35,389 nucleotides of DNA from an uncultured Clostridia bacterium (GTDB taxonomy: Bacteria; Bacillota; Clostridia; Christensenellales; UBA1242). This document shows positions 1 through 7,771 of this stretch, piece by piece; position 1 is the stretch's first letter, and the number at the start of each line of letters is the position of its first letter. Below the pieces are notes generated by a model. That model saw nothing but the letters and a program-made list of their open reading frames with translations. It ran no database searches and was not told the DNA's origin. Location of the stretch: positions 1 to 35,389 of the forward strand of contig CALVZE010000010.1 in NCBI GenBank assembly GCA_944372445.1. The letters run 5' to 3'. Position numbers and translations under genes: made by a program.

Positions 1-350
1 CGCCTAATGTCTTCTATTTCAAGCTTAGTGATAGGTTGTTTATAAGCAATAATTGCAAGCGTTTCAAGTGCCGCACGAGTAAGGGAACGCTCTCTAACAG
101 GATTTAAGACCTCACTTATATAATCTGCAAACTCTGGATTTGAGCAAAGTTGGACTTTATTCTTAAACTTAATAACATGCACGCCCTTGTCACCGCTATA
201 CTCAGCACAAAGTTCGTTTATCACCTCATCAAGTTCCTTAGGTGTGATTTCTAGTTTTTGTAAGATAAAATCTTTGTCGAGTCCATCGCCCGCAACAAAT
301 AGAATTGAAAGCACAATTTCTTTAAGTTGTTTTTTATTTTCCACCTTCAT
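1..350 (-). CDS. scpB: ScpB, chromosome segregation/condensation protein B (partial, C-terminus off the window)
   Basis: ScpB is the winged-helix partner of the SMC-ScpA condensin complex, which compacts and segregates the chromosome. Reading down from the ATG at 350, 116 codons are visible before the window edge. The translation begins MKVENKKQLKEIVLSILFVA and contains the family hallmark LETLAIIAYKQPIT near residue 100. The ribosome binding site GAGGTG overlaps the last codons of scpA, and only 2 nt separate the scpA stop from this ATG, so the two are translationally coupled as in most Firmicutes. The C-terminal winged helix is missing only because the window ends. The identity is certain from the motif and the scpA neighbour. 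Confidence 0.93.
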   Translation of the reverse strand, partial: MKVENKKQLKEIVLSILFVAGDGLDKDFILQKLEITPKELDEVINELCAEYSGDKGVHVIKFKNKVQLCSNPEFADYISEVLNPVRERSLTRAALETLAIIAYKQPITKLEIEDIR

Positions 351-352
351 AA

Positions 353-1147
353 TTACACCTCATTTGCCGTTATCACAATTTCGCCGAAAATTTGACTTTG
401 AAGCACTTTCACCGTTTGAAGTTTCAAAAGTTCTAAAAGTGCAAGAAAGACATTAATAAGTTCACTTTTAGACATATCGTCTTCAAAAAGTTCTTCAAAA
501 GTAAAACGCTTTCTTTCTTTTGCAAAATTTCTGATAGAGATGATTTTTTCTGCGACAGTAAACCTATCTTTAACAATCTTTTTAGGTTCATCAGGTTTTA
601 CCACCTTCTTTAATTCTTCTTTCATCAAAAGTTTGGCAAAAGCATCCAAAAGTTGTTCAAGCACCATATCCTTCATCACAATCTTAACTTTTTCCGTTTC
701 CTTGCCTGGCGCTCGGTAAAATTTATTGACATCTTCAATCTCTTTCAATTCTTTTCCCGTCTTTTTAAATAGTTCATATTCTTTTAAACGCCTGAGCAAC
801 ATTGCCTCGTCATCCTCTTCGTCGTCAGGAAGTGCCTCTTGTTCAACAGGCAAAAGTTTTTTAGACTTGATTTCAATAAGCGTTGCAGCAATGGTGATAA
901 ACTCACTCGCTCTATCCATATCAATGTTTTTTAAATCTTGCATATAGTTAAGATACTGCTCTGTAATATCAGCAAGTTTAACTGTGGCAATATCCATCTT
1001 TGCCTCTTTGATAAGATGCAAAAGTAAATCTAATGGTCCCTCAAAGTTGTCCAGTTTAAAACGATACTGGTCGGATGATAAAAGCATATCCGATTGCTCG
1101 GCGTTTTCTTCATTTATTAAGTTTTCTTCTTTGATAGTATCATCCAT
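353..1147 (-). CDS. scpA: ScpA, segregation and condensation protein A (kleisin)
   Basis: ScpA is the kleisin subunit that bridges the SMC head domains. The conserved N-terminal signature FKLDNFEGPLDLLLHLIKEA is present, followed by DIATVKLADITEQYL and a C-terminal winged-helix region ending FGEIVITANEV, which suits the family length of about 250 residues. I chose the ATG at 1147 (264 residues, MDDTIKEENL). A longer in-frame extension up to 1249 runs into a terminator hairpin and looks non-coding. No Shine-Dalgarno sequence precedes 1147; instead TATAAT lies 6 nt upstream, so the transcript may be leaderless. An internal ATG at 1087 (MLLSSDQYRFKLDNF) also fits the family's usual N-terminus and cannot be excluded. 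scpB follows directly. Confidence 0.92.
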   Translation of the reverse strand: MDDTIKEENLINEENAEQSDMLLSSDQYRFKLDNFEGPLDLLLHLIKEAKMDIATVKLADITEQYLNYMQDLKNIDMDRASEFITIAATLIEIKSKKLLPVEQEALPDDEEDDEAMLLRRLKEYELFKKTGKELKEIEDVNKFYRAPGKETEKVKIVMKDMVLEQLLDAFAKLLMKEELKKVVKPDEPKKIVKDRFTVAEKIISIRNFAKERKRFTFEELFEDDMSKSELINVFLALLELLKLQTVKVLQSQIFGEIVITANEV

Positions 1148-1153
1148 GAAAAT

Positions 1154-1183
1154 ATTATAACAAAATAGCTTTTCACATTGCAA
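1154..1183 (-). promoter_or_regulatory. Promoter of scpA-scpB, possibly giving a leaderless mRNA
   Basis: On the minus strand TTGCAA (1178-1183) is separated by 18 nt from a perfect TATAAT (1154-1159), which lies only 6 nt before the scpA ATG at 1147. Initiation at the usual distance would place the mRNA 5' end at or next to the ATG. The gene in front of it is closed by a terminator, so scpA needs its own promoter. The same geometry recurs at 16286-16315. Confidence 0.65.
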
Positions 1184-1210
1184 GCGATTAAAAATAAAAT
1201 TAAAATTTTT

Positions 1211-1244
1211 CAAAAAAAAGAAAAGCGTGTATTTAAACACGCTT
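1211..1244 (-). terminator. Intrinsic terminator of the D,D-carboxypeptidase gene
   Basis: A perfect 8-bp stem AAGCGTGT/ACACGCTT (1237-1244 with 1223-1230) and a 6-nt loop are followed on the minus strand by TTCTTTTTTTT. It lies between the carboxypeptidase stop at 1370 and the scpA promoter, so it separates the two transcripts. Confidence 0.85.
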
Positions 1245-1369
1245 AACACTTAGAAGAAAATTTGGTTAAAATTTTTATTTTGTAAGAAAACTTCGCTTTT
1301 TATCAAAATTTAACCTATTTTTTAATTTTTTTATTAAAAATTAAGCTCTTTTTAAACATTTTTCGTATT

Positions 1370-2521
1370 TTACCAATTTTCTGCAATCTTATTGAGATTA
1401 TCAAAGTATGAATTATGCTTCACGTCTTGTTTTAAAACAACATCAATTTCCTTAACCACATTACCATCCTTTGTCACCATAACGCTTCCGACCTTATCAC
1501 CCGCTTTCATCGGAGCTTTAACAAAATCTGGCAATTTGAATATTGTTTCATATTTTTCATCGTTGCCTTTTTTGACAACCGCTGTAAAGTTTTCATTTGC
1601 AAATAGTTCAATTTCTTCCACCTTACCTTTACTTACAGGAATGACTGAAAGCGCAACATCCTTGTTTATTAAAAACTTATTTTCAAAATTGCTGAAACCA
1701 TAATTTAATAGTAGAGAAGCCTCATTAAAGCGCGTCTTACTATTTTCCGCTCCAATTATGCAAGAAATAAGTCGCATATCATTGCGCTTTGCCGAAGCAG
1801 TCAGACAACAACCTGCCTCATTGGTTGAACCTGTTTTTCCACCATCACAACCTTGAAAATATCTTATAAGCTTATTTGTGTTGACAAGTTCCGTTTCTCT
1901 TCCTGATGGATGAGTTAAAGTATCCATCCAAATGCTAGAATATTTATGATAGAGGTCATGCTTTAATATTTCACGCATTAAAAGACAACTGTCCTTTGCA
2001 CAAGAATATTGCTCTGGCGCTGGCAAGCCTGTGCAGTTGACATAGTTTGTGTCATTCATACCAAGTTCCTTTGCTCGCCTGTTCATGCGATTGACAAAAC
2101 TTTTTTCATTTCCGTTGAAATATTCAGCAAGCGCGACAGACGCGTCATTGGCGGATGCCATAATAACAGACTTCAATAAATCTTCAAAAGAATATTCAAC
2201 ATAAGGGTCAATAAACACCTGACTTCCGCCCATACCAGACGCATTTTCAGAGGTAGAAATCATCGTGTCAAGATTGACATTGCCCTCATCAAACTCTTCA
2301 AGAGCAATGAGTATTGTCATCATCTTAACCATGCTGGCAACAGGAAGATGAACAAGAGCGTCCTTCTCAAACAAAACCTCGCCACTTGAATAGTCCATAA
2401 GTAGTCCGCTTTTAGACGAGAGTTCAACATCACTTTCGGCGTGCGCGATATGTAGTGGCGAAGTAAGCAAAAAGGAAAACGCCAACACTAAAAGCAAAAA
2501 TGAAGTAAAAAACTTTTTCAT
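1370..2521 (-). CDS. Secreted D-alanyl-D-alanine carboxypeptidase (DacF/PBP5 type, peptidase S11)
   Basis: This penicillin-binding protein family removes the terminal D-alanine of peptidoglycan stem peptides outside the membrane. An N-terminal signal peptide (basic MKKFF, hydrophobic core, likely cleavage after AHA near residue 28) is followed by all three active-site boxes: SMVK with nucleophile S63 and K66, SAN at 123-125, and KTG at 229-231. A C-terminal beta domain (about 280-370) and a possible amphipathic membrane anchor complete the 383-residue protein, the normal family length. The ribosome binding site is AAAGGAG. Which paralogue it is (vegetative DacA or sporulation DacF/DacB) cannot be decided from sequence alone. 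It appears to be a single-gene transcript ending at the hairpin at 1211-1244. Confidence 0.93.
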   Translation of the reverse strand: MKKFFTSFLLLVLAFSFLLTSPLHIAHAESDVELSSKSGLLMDYSSGEVLFEKDALVHLPVASMVKMMTILIALEEFDEGNVNLDTMISTSENASGMGGSQVFIDPYVEYSFEDLLKSVIMASANDASVALAEYFNGNEKSFVNRMNRRAKELGMNDTNYVNCTGLPAPEQYSCAKDSCLLMREILKHDLYHKYSSIWMDTLTHPSGRETELVNTNKLIRYFQGCDGGKTGSTNEAGCCLTASAKRNDMRLISCIIGAENSKTRFNEASLLLNYGFSNFENKFLINKDVALSVIPVSKGKVEEIELFANENFTAVVKKGNDEKYETIFKLPDFVKAPMKAGDKVGSVMVTKDGNVVKEIDVVLKQDVKHNSYFDNLNKIAENW

Positions 2522-2589
2522 ATAAACTCCTTTTCTCTATTTTTCGCAAAAGAAAAGAATTTATACAATAATTAAATTTAGAAGAATGC

Positions 2590-2613
2590 CTGTCATCCTA
2601 AACCTGTCGAAAG
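2590..2613. repeat. Degenerate intergenic repeat, first copy
   Basis: CTGTCATCCTAAACCTGTCG followed by AAAG lies in the 232-nt gap upstream of the carboxypeptidase gene. It shares the CTGTCAT...CTGTCGAAA frame with 15338-15395. The rest of the gap (2522-2753) holds no gene or clear promoter that I can see. Confidence 0.4.
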
Positions 2614-2753
2614 TTATAAGAGAATAAAAACACATGAAGCGTCATACTTTTATTCGCAAAAACTCTGTTTGAATTTAAAAAACTAGCAGAAAACACTCAA
2701 AAATACGATTATTTTACCAAAAAAGTTAAAAAATGGCGTGTTTTTTTGTTTTT

Positions 2754-3986
2754 TTAAACTCTATCAAAAGACAAATTTATCGCCTCGTTCTTTTTTAGGC
2801 TAAACCTTGTCACATTGTTTATGTTAAAAAATTTAGTCTTTCCGACCTGCAAAAACTTTTCAGTACCGAAAGACACCAATATTTTTTTATAATACTCACC
2901 ATTAAAAACGCCAAGCTCTTTAAGTCCGATTTCTTTAAAAGGAACAAAAGAAATCTTCTCCTTTCCTTTTATAAAGAGAGAACGATAGGTCATGTATTTA
3001 TCTATCAATGTTTTATCACTTTCAAAATTTATCCATTTTAACCAAATCTTTTTTGGAAGAGTGTTGTTAAAATATTGGTCAAACTTTGGATTTTTGGTCT
3101 TTACTTTTAAGTCAAAAAGTTCCATGTTTTTGTTTAAAGAAATATTAAACAATTTATCAAATTGCCCTTTACCTTTTAACGGCGACCTTTTGTTTGACAA
3201 ATTGAAAAACAGCACTCTTTCGCCTCCCGCCTTCAAATTAAAACTCAACTTTAAGAAAATGGTGGCATAGCAAGAATTATCTAAGCCGTCAATCATAGAA
3301 TAGCTGACTTTTGCATTAGGACTGACATAGTTGAAAAATAACTTTTCGCCATTCTGTAAATTGTCTATTGAAAAATAACCATTGTGTTTTTTAAAGATAT
3401 AATAACCTCGTTTTAGTGGAAAATTTAACGAAATATTGACTTTTTCTTCTTTTTCAGAGTTGTTTTTTAAATTTATATATATGTTATTTCCATTTATCAA
3501 AAATTCTCTATACAACAAATCTATCGAATTGGTTTTTTCTTCTGCGCACAAACAAAATTCTTTATAATTTGGGTTTAACACAACATCATTTACTTTGCAA
3601 AATTTTTCTTTGTAGATGATATTATAATTGGTTTTTGCTTTATAGTTTATGTTTAACTTACTTATCATATTTAAAAACGCCATCTCTTGATTTCTGCTAT
3701 AAAGAATAAGATTTTTTAGTTTAGATAGCTTTCTCTCTTGTTTGTTGGTTAAAATTTCAATTGGCACTAACAGATTAAAATTTTCCTCTTTTAGCGCCTC
3801 CTTAAAAGCATAAATAAGATTATCATCAACAGCATTTTCATATACAAAAATAGGATAATCTAAATTTATTCCATGACTAAACAATACCGTCCGATTTATG
3901 TCAGCAGAAAAACAAATCGGAGCATGAAAACGCACACAATTTAAAATAAATTCCTTATATTTCAAAGCTATATCTTTTTTTATCAT
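2754..3986 (-). CDS. Unrecognised 410-residue protein, perhaps a beta-rich carbohydrate-related fold
   Basis: I do not recognise this protein with confidence. It has no signal peptide and no membrane segment. The middle (about 150-270) is rich in alternating hydrophobic residues typical of beta-sandwich domains. The stretch FDLKVKTKNPKFDQYFNN and the following aromatic-rich region loosely recall the linker after the N-terminal beta-sandwich of GH94 phosphorylases ('FDL.V.TP.p.lD.l.N'), but the catalytic barrel is absent, so this is a weak suggestion. The start is uncertain: the ATG at 3986 has no ribosome binding site, and a good one (AAAAGGA) further upstream instead serves an out-of-frame 15-codon ORF (see findings). 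Composition is strongly AT-rich with many Asn and Lys residues. It stands alone between the carboxypeptidase gene and a divergent DUF378 gene. Confidence 0.6.
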   Translation of the reverse strand: MIKKDIALKYKEFILNCVRFHAPICFSADINRTVLFSHGINLDYPIFVYENAVDDNLIYAFKEALKEENFNLLVPIEILTNKQERKLSKLKNLILYSRNQEMAFLNMISKLNINYKAKTNYNIIYKEKFCKVNDVVLNPNYKEFCLCAEEKTNSIDLLYREFLINGNNIYINLKNNSEKEEKVNISLNFPLKRGYYIFKKHNGYFSIDNLQNGEKLFFNYVSPNAKVSYSMIDGLDNSCYATIFLKLSFNLKAGGERVLFFNLSNKRSPLKGKGQFDKLFNISLNKNMELFDLKVKTKNPKFDQYFNNTLPKKIWLKWINFESDKTLIDKYMTYRSLFIKGKEKISFVPFKEIGLKELGVFNGEYYKKILVSFGTEKFLQVGKTKFFNINNVTRFSLKKNEAINLSFDRV

Positions 3987-4141
3987 AAAGTGATTTTTGC
4001 ATAAATCAGTCCTTTTTAAACAAAAAATTAACTATTTTTTAATTTTTAAGCCGTTTTAAGTTAATTTTGTTTAGTTTTTATAATTTTAAAAAAATTGATT
4101 AAAATTTAATAATTTAAAAACACTATAATTAGGAGGATTTT

Positions 4142-4426
4142 ATGCTCACTTTTTTCGCCCTTATTTTAACAATCTTAGGTTCCATAAACTGGCTTCTTAT
4201 TGGTCTTCTTCAATACGATTTTATTGCTGGACTTTTTGGTTTTCAAGCGAGTATGTTTTCAAGACTTTGTTATATTTTGATTGGTGTTGGTTGCCTTTAC
4301 CTTATCATCAGAATAATAGTCAACAAAGGTTCTGTTAAAGTATATGAGAAAAAGAAAAAGAAGAAAGAGGATTTAAGTATGGCTAACGCTGAGGCATCCA
4401 AAGAAATTGAGCATAAAGAAGATTAA
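4142..4426 (+). CDS. DUF378 (YuzA-like) small membrane protein
   Basis: A 94-residue protein with two predicted membrane helices (about 2-22 and 37-60). The first contains ILGSINWLLIGL and the segment between them DFIAGLFG, the hallmark of the DUF378 family, whose function is unknown. After the second helix comes a basic stretch (EKKKKKKEDL) and an acidic tail, longer than the roughly 65-80 residues usual in the family. The ribosome binding site AGGAGG lies 5 nt before the ATG. It is divergent from the 410-residue gene and precedes gpmI, which has its own probable promoter, so the two are not clearly an operon. Confidence 0.85.
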   Translation: MLTFFALILTILGSINWLLIGLLQYDFIAGLFGFQASMFSRLCYILIGVGCLYLIIRIIVNKGSVKVYEKKKKKKEDLSMANAEASKEIEHKED

Positions 4427-4538
4427 AGCTTTTATTATTAACCTTTTCAATAAATAAGTAAATTAAGTGAAAATAATAAAAAGATAAATCTATGCTTATA
4501 AAATCTTCATCAACATAACATTTTTTTATTAAAGAAAT

Positions 4539-4567
4539 TTGACTTTATTTTAAAATAAGTTTATTCT
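4539..4567 (+). promoter_or_regulatory. Probable promoter of gpmI
   Basis: TTGACT (4539-4544) and TATTCT (4562-4567) are separated by 17 nt. The AAAGGAG ribosome binding site and the ATG at 4588 follow after a short leader. The -10 box is imperfect, so this is a moderate-confidence call. Confidence 0.5.
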
Positions 4568-4587
4568 TATATAGCAAAGGAGAAATT

Positions 4588-6087
4588 ATGATAACACTTG
4601 TTATTTTAGACGGCTTTGGTGAACGAAAAGATAGTTATGGTAATGCCATAAAAAACAACACACCACACCTAGATAAACTAAAAAAGAAATACCCTCACAC
4701 ACTATTAAAGGCAAGCGGAGAGGCAGTTGGACTTCCTGCTGGACAAATGGGCAACTCGGAAGTTGGTCACCTCACGCTCGGCGCTGGCAGAGTGATATTG
4801 CAGGACCTCGCGCACATCAATCATGACATCGAAACGGGCAAATTCTATGAGAATCCTGCTCTTATCAAAGCACTCACCTACGCTGAAAAGAATAATTCCT
4901 CTCTTCATGTTATGGGATTATTTTCCAACGGTGGCGTTCACTCAACCTTGTCGCACCTAGACGCCATTTTGTCATTCAGTAAAAACTTTAAAATCAAAAA
5001 CATCTATGTCCACGCCTTTATGGATGGAAGAGATACCGGCATTAAAGACGGCATCAAATTTATGAGCGATTTTGAAGACCGTTATAAAGACACGAATATA
5101 AAAATCGGCACAATCATCGGCAGAGTTTATGCTATGGACAGAGAAAAGCGTTTTGATAGACTCAAAATAGCCTATGAGCTTTTAACCGAGGGTAAGGGAA
5201 CAAAGTTCGAAAACGCTACAACCGCTTTAAAGACAAAATATGACGAGGGCTTGACCGACGAATTTATGGAACCTTGCGTAATTGACGAAAATGGACTAAT
5301 CAAAGATGATGACAGCGTCATCTTCTTCAACTATCGCACCGACCGAGCTATCGAACTTTCCACCGCCTTCACAAAGGAAGATTTTAAAGAATTTAAAACT
5401 AAAAAATTTAAAAATCTGCTATTTTCTACCATGACCGAATATTCCGCTGACCTTAAAGACTTGAACATACTCTACCCGCCTATAATTGTCAAAGATAACC
5501 TAGCAAGCGTCATTTCAGAGGCGGGACTTAAACAATTTCACACCTCAGAAACCACCAAATACGCTCATGTCACTTTTTTCATCAATGGCGGTATTGAAAA
5601 AGCATATGATGGAGAAGACAGAAAACTTATCGACAGCATAAATGTTAAGGACTTTTCAAAGTTTCCAAAAATGCGCGCGCTTGAAATAACTGAGGCTGTG
5701 ATTGAGGCTATTCATTCACAAAAATATGACTATATTTTAGTCAATTTCTCAAATCCAGATATGATAGGTCACACAGGCAATTTCGACAGCACTAAAGAGG
5801 CGATTGAATGTGTCGATAAATGCGCCTACGCTGTTGCACTTGCCACGCTTATGGTTGGTGGAGAATGCATCATAACCGCCGACCACGGAAATGCCGAAGA
5901 GATGTTCGACAAGAAAGGCAACAAGATAACCACACACACAACAAATCCTGTGCCATGCATCTTAGTCAGCGAAAAAAATAAAAAGGTTAAACTTAAAAAA
6001 GGTAAATCTCTAACTGCAATCGCGCCAACCGTTTTAAAGCTTCTCGGTATCACCCCGCCAACCACCTACGACGAACCTTTGTTTTAA
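4588..6087 (+). CDS. gpmI: 2,3-bisphosphoglycerate-independent phosphoglycerate mutase
   Basis: This enzyme interconverts 3- and 2-phosphoglycerate in glycolysis and gluconeogenesis using two manganese ions and a phosphoserine intermediate. The 499-residue protein has the expected length. The N-terminal metal site LVILDGFG contains D8. The catalytic serine lies in GQMGNSEVGHLTLGAGR (S57). The insertion (transferase) domain carries HAFMDGRDTG and GRVYAMDREKR, and the C-terminal phosphatase part carries NPDMIGHTG and ADHGNAE (D432, H433). The ribosome binding site is AAAGGAG. It is a single gene here, not in a gap-pgk-tpi-eno cluster, and is closed by a strong terminator. Confidence 0.97.
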   Translation: MITLVILDGFGERKDSYGNAIKNNTPHLDKLKKKYPHTLLKASGEAVGLPAGQMGNSEVGHLTLGAGRVILQDLAHINHDIETGKFYENPALIKALTYAEKNNSSLHVMGLFSNGGVHSTLSHLDAILSFSKNFKIKNIYVHAFMDGRDTGIKDGIKFMSDFEDRYKDTNIKIGTIIGRVYAMDREKRFDRLKIAYELLTEGKGTKFENATTALKTKYDEGLTDEFMEPCVIDENGLIKDDDSVIFFNYRTDRAIELSTAFTKEDFKEFKTKKFKNLLFSTMTEYSADLKDLNILYPPIIVKDNLASVISEAGLKQFHTSETTKYAHVTFFINGGIEKAYDGEDRKLIDSINVKDFSKFPKMRALEITEAVIEAIHSQKYDYILVNFSNPDMIGHTGNFDSTKEAIECVDKCAYAVALATLMVGGECIITADHGNAEEMFDKKGNKITTHTTNPVPCILVSEKNKKVKLKKGKSLTAIAPTVLKLLGITPPTTYDEPLF

Positions 6088-6127
6088 AAAACAAAAACAG
6101 ATTGTTAATATATGCTAATAAAAAATA

Positions 6128-6160
6128 AGTTACACCTATTTAGGCGTAACTCTTTTTTTT
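6128..6160 (+). terminator. Intrinsic terminator of gpmI
   Basis: A 9-bp stem with one mismatch (AGTTACACC at 6128-6136 with GGCGTAACT at 6143-6151) and a 6-nt loop are followed by C and eight T. It lies 40 nt after the gpmI stop codon. Confidence 0.88.
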
Positions 6161-6193
6161 GTTCTTTTTAGAATTCTCAATCTCTGTCTGAAA

Positions 6194-6403
6194 TTACATT
6201 TCTCTTGCTTTTTCTTCGTCTTTTTTAACAAATTTGCTAAGATAGTGAGCAAAAGGTTCTCTTTTTGTTTCTCTTAAATATGAAATGATTTCGTCAGCAC
6301 CTGCTGATTTAAGCACTAAATTTAAAAGACCAAAGTTTTTCTGATTTGCAAGAACATGCAATGCATCGATAGTTCCTTCATATCTTTTATCCATATTTTT
6401 CAT
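6194..6403 (-). CDS. Small hypothetical protein, 69 residues
   Basis: I do not recognise this small soluble protein. The ATG at 6403 (MKNMDKRYEGTIDALHVLAN) sits 6 nt after an excellent AAAAGGAGG site, so it is preferred over an in-frame ATG further upstream at 6430. The protein looks largely helical, with two hydrophobic-faced segments (GTIDALHVLANQ and GLLNLVLKSAGADEIISYL) and a charged, Lys/Glu-rich C-terminus. There is no signal peptide or membrane segment. Its promoter is a near-perfect consensus, which argues for genuine and possibly high expression. It is transcribed away from rplL and toward the convergent gpmI. Confidence 0.75.
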   Translation of the reverse strand: MKNMDKRYEGTIDALHVLANQKNFGLLNLVLKSAGADEIISYLRETKREPFAHYLSKFVKKDEEKAREM

Positions 6404-6445
6404 TTTCAACCTCCTTTTAACTATTTTCAACCGAATGTAGAGTCT

Positions 6446-6473
6446 ATTATACCATAAATATTTTCTTTGTCAA
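6446..6473 (-). promoter_or_regulatory. Consensus promoter of the 69-residue gene
   Basis: Perfect TTGACA (6468-6473) and TATAAT (6446-6451) boxes are separated by 16 nt. The TGG before the -10 gives an extended -10 motif. It is one of the strongest-looking promoters in the window. Confidence 0.85.
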
Positions 6474-6568
6474 TAGCAAATTTTAAAATATTTTGCTATA
6501 TTCGTCGTTTTTTGCAAAACTAAAAGAGGGTTGAAATTAATGTATGCCTAAAAAAGAAGTTTTATGAT

Positions 6569-6599
6569 AAAAAAATACGCCTTGTAAGCGTATTTTTTT
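6569..6599 (-). terminator. Terminator of rplJ-rplL
   Basis: A 12-bp A/T-flanked stem (AAAAAAATACGC with GCGTATTTTTTT, loop 6581-6587) ends in a T-run in either direction. It lies 40 nt beyond the rplL stop codon, so rplL is the last gene of the transcript. Confidence 0.85.
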
Positions 6600-6638
6600 T
6601 GAAACACAAAATTTTGATTAATATTAAATATTCTTAAA

Positions 6639-7016
6639 TTACTGTAATTCAACAACAGCGCCAGCTTCTTTGAATTTAGCTTCGATTTCTTTTGCTTCGC
6701 TTGTTGCAACATTTTCTTTAACCATCTTTGGAGCACCGTCAACAACAGCCTTAGCTTCTGAAAGTCCAAGACCTGTAACTTCTCTAACCACTTTGATAAC
6801 AGCGATTTTGTTAGCTCCAACTTCCTTTAAGAAGATGTTGAATTCGCTCTTTTCCTCAGCGGCTGGAGCAGCAGCGCCAGCAACAGGAGCAGCTGCAACT
6901 GCAACAGGAGCAGCAGCAGAAACACCAAATTCTTCTTCCAAAGCTTTAACAAGCTCAGAAACTTCAACGATAGTTAATTTTTTGATTTCTTCAACAAGAT
7001 TTTTAATATCAGCCAT
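6639..7016 (-). CDS. rplL: Ribosomal protein bL12 (L7/L12)
   Basis: This acidic stalk protein of the 50S subunit recruits translational GTPases. The 125-residue sequence has the N-terminal dimerisation helix ([22 protein letters not shown]), an Ala/Pro-rich hinge (about 33-53), and the C-terminal factor-binding domain with [20 protein letters not shown], all typical. The ribosome binding site is AAAGGAG. It lies 41 nt after rplJ in the same transcript. Unlike the common arrangement, rpoB does not follow: a terminator and an unrelated gene do. Confidence 0.97.
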   Translation of the reverse strand: MADIKNLVEEIKKLTIVEVSELVKALEEEFGVSAAAPVAVAAAPVAGAAAPAAEEKSEFNIFLKEVGANKIAVIKVVREVTGLGLSEAKAVVDGAPKMVKENVATSEAKEIEAKFKEAGAVVELQ

Positions 7017-7057
7017 TTTATTTTCTCCTTTTAAAATTTTTTAAATTGCGATTTTTG

Positions 7058-7573
7058 TTATTTCGTTGCAATCGCATTCAAAGCAACGGCAAGCCCACGA
7101 GTTGGAGCTTGTAAAACTCTGCATAGTCCTGTGATAGGATTGTTCAAAGTTCCAAGAAGTTTTGCAATCAACTCTTCCTTTGATGGGAGTTTTGAAAGCG
7201 CTTCAATGTCGCTAGCAGAAACGCTAACTCCATTTAAAATTCCAAATTTGATAGCCATTTTCTTAGTTTTGTCAATTGTGTCGCAAAGGATTTTTGCCGG
7301 AGCGACTTCATCAGCATAACCAATAGCAACGGCAGTAGTGCCTTCAAAGTAATTTGCAGAACACTCAATACCAAGGTCAGAAAGTGCTTTCAACATCAAG
7401 CGGTTTTTGTAAACTTTGTATTCACAACCATTCTCACGAAATGCTTTACGCATAGCGGTGTCTTCTTCAACATTCAAGCCACGATAGTCAACAAACGCGA
7501 GAGTTTTTGCTTTTTGAAACTTTTCTTTAATTTCCTCAACAAGTTGTTTTTTTGCCTCAAAATTAGCACTCAT
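7058..7573 (-). CDS. rplJ: Ribosomal protein uL10
   Basis: L10 anchors the L7/L12 dimers to 23S rRNA and represses its own operon by binding the mRNA leader. The 171-residue protein begins MSANFEAKKQLVEEIKEKFQ and contains the conserved LAFVDYRGLNVEEDTAMRK and YKVYKNRLMLKAL segments; its C-terminal helix (ALSKLPSKEELIAKLLGTL...) is the usual L12-binding region. The ribosome binding site AAAGGAGG lies before ATG 7573. The preceding leader matches the L10 leader pattern and includes an attenuator, so expression is probably autoregulated. rplK-rplA are not adjacent: the upstream gene is an unrelated coiled-coil protein. Confidence 0.97.
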   Translation of the reverse strand: MSANFEAKKQLVEEIKEKFQKAKTLAFVDYRGLNVEEDTAMRKAFRENGCEYKVYKNRLMLKALSDLGIECSANYFEGTTAVAIGYADEVAPAKILCDTIDKTKKMAIKFGILNGVSVSASDIEALSKLPSKEELIAKLLGTLNNPITGLCRVLQAPTRGLAVALNAIATK

Positions 7574-7611
7574 GTCTATAACCTCCTTTTAGATTTAATT
7601 TTGTGTTTCCA

Positions 7612-7648
7612 TAAAAAATCTCTGTAACCACGGAAAAGGCACAGAGAT
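7612..7648 (-). terminator. Attenuator hairpin in the rplJ leader
   Basis: Perfect 8-bp arms ATCTCTGT (7641-7648) and ACAGAGAT (7618-7625) enclose a 15-nt loop and are followed by a T-run (7613-7617). It lies inside the rplJ leader, upstream of the ribosome binding site, so it would terminate transcription before the genes unless an alternative leader fold prevents it. Confidence 0.75.
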
Positions 7649-7736
7649 AGAATTACTAAATCATATGTTCTTTTCCTCGGCAAGCACGAAATCGTTTACG
7701 CCAAAAGGCACTTGCGGTCTATGGAAGATTTTTTAC
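7612..7736 (-). ncRNA. Ribosomal L10 leader (autoregulatory mRNA structure)
   Basis: The minus-strand leader contains CCATAGACCGCAAGTGCC and CTTGCCGAGGAAAAG, which match the conserved segments of the Rfam L10_leader element: a kink-turn region bound by the L10-(L12) complex. It sits between the consensus promoter (7743-7771) and the rplJ start and ends in the attenuator at 7612-7648. By analogy, excess L10 would stabilise the leader fold that permits termination. The exact ends are inferred. Confidence 0.8.
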
Positions 7737-7742
7737 ATGCAT

Positions 7743-7771
7743 ATTTTAACATAAAAAAATGGCTTTGTCAA
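7743..7771 (-). promoter_or_regulatory. Promoter of rplJ-rplL
   Basis: TTGACA (7766-7771) and TAAAAT (7743-7748) are spaced by 17 nt, with a TG before the -10. The -35 box lies in the loop of an A/T-rich hairpin (TGG at 7772-7774 on the minus strand pairing with CCA at 7760-7762, flanked by A and T runs) that could end the upstream coiled-coil gene transcript. Confidence 0.85.

Noticed and set aside
4095..4129. Promoter TTGATT/TATAAT for the DUF378 gene
   Set aside because: The spacing is 23 nt, and the -10 lies so close to the ribosome binding site that initiation would remove it.
6670..7044. 124-codon plus-strand ORF opposite rplL
   Set aside because: Shadow of rplL, whose Ala/Glu-rich codons leave the opposite strand open; no ribosome binding site or promoter.
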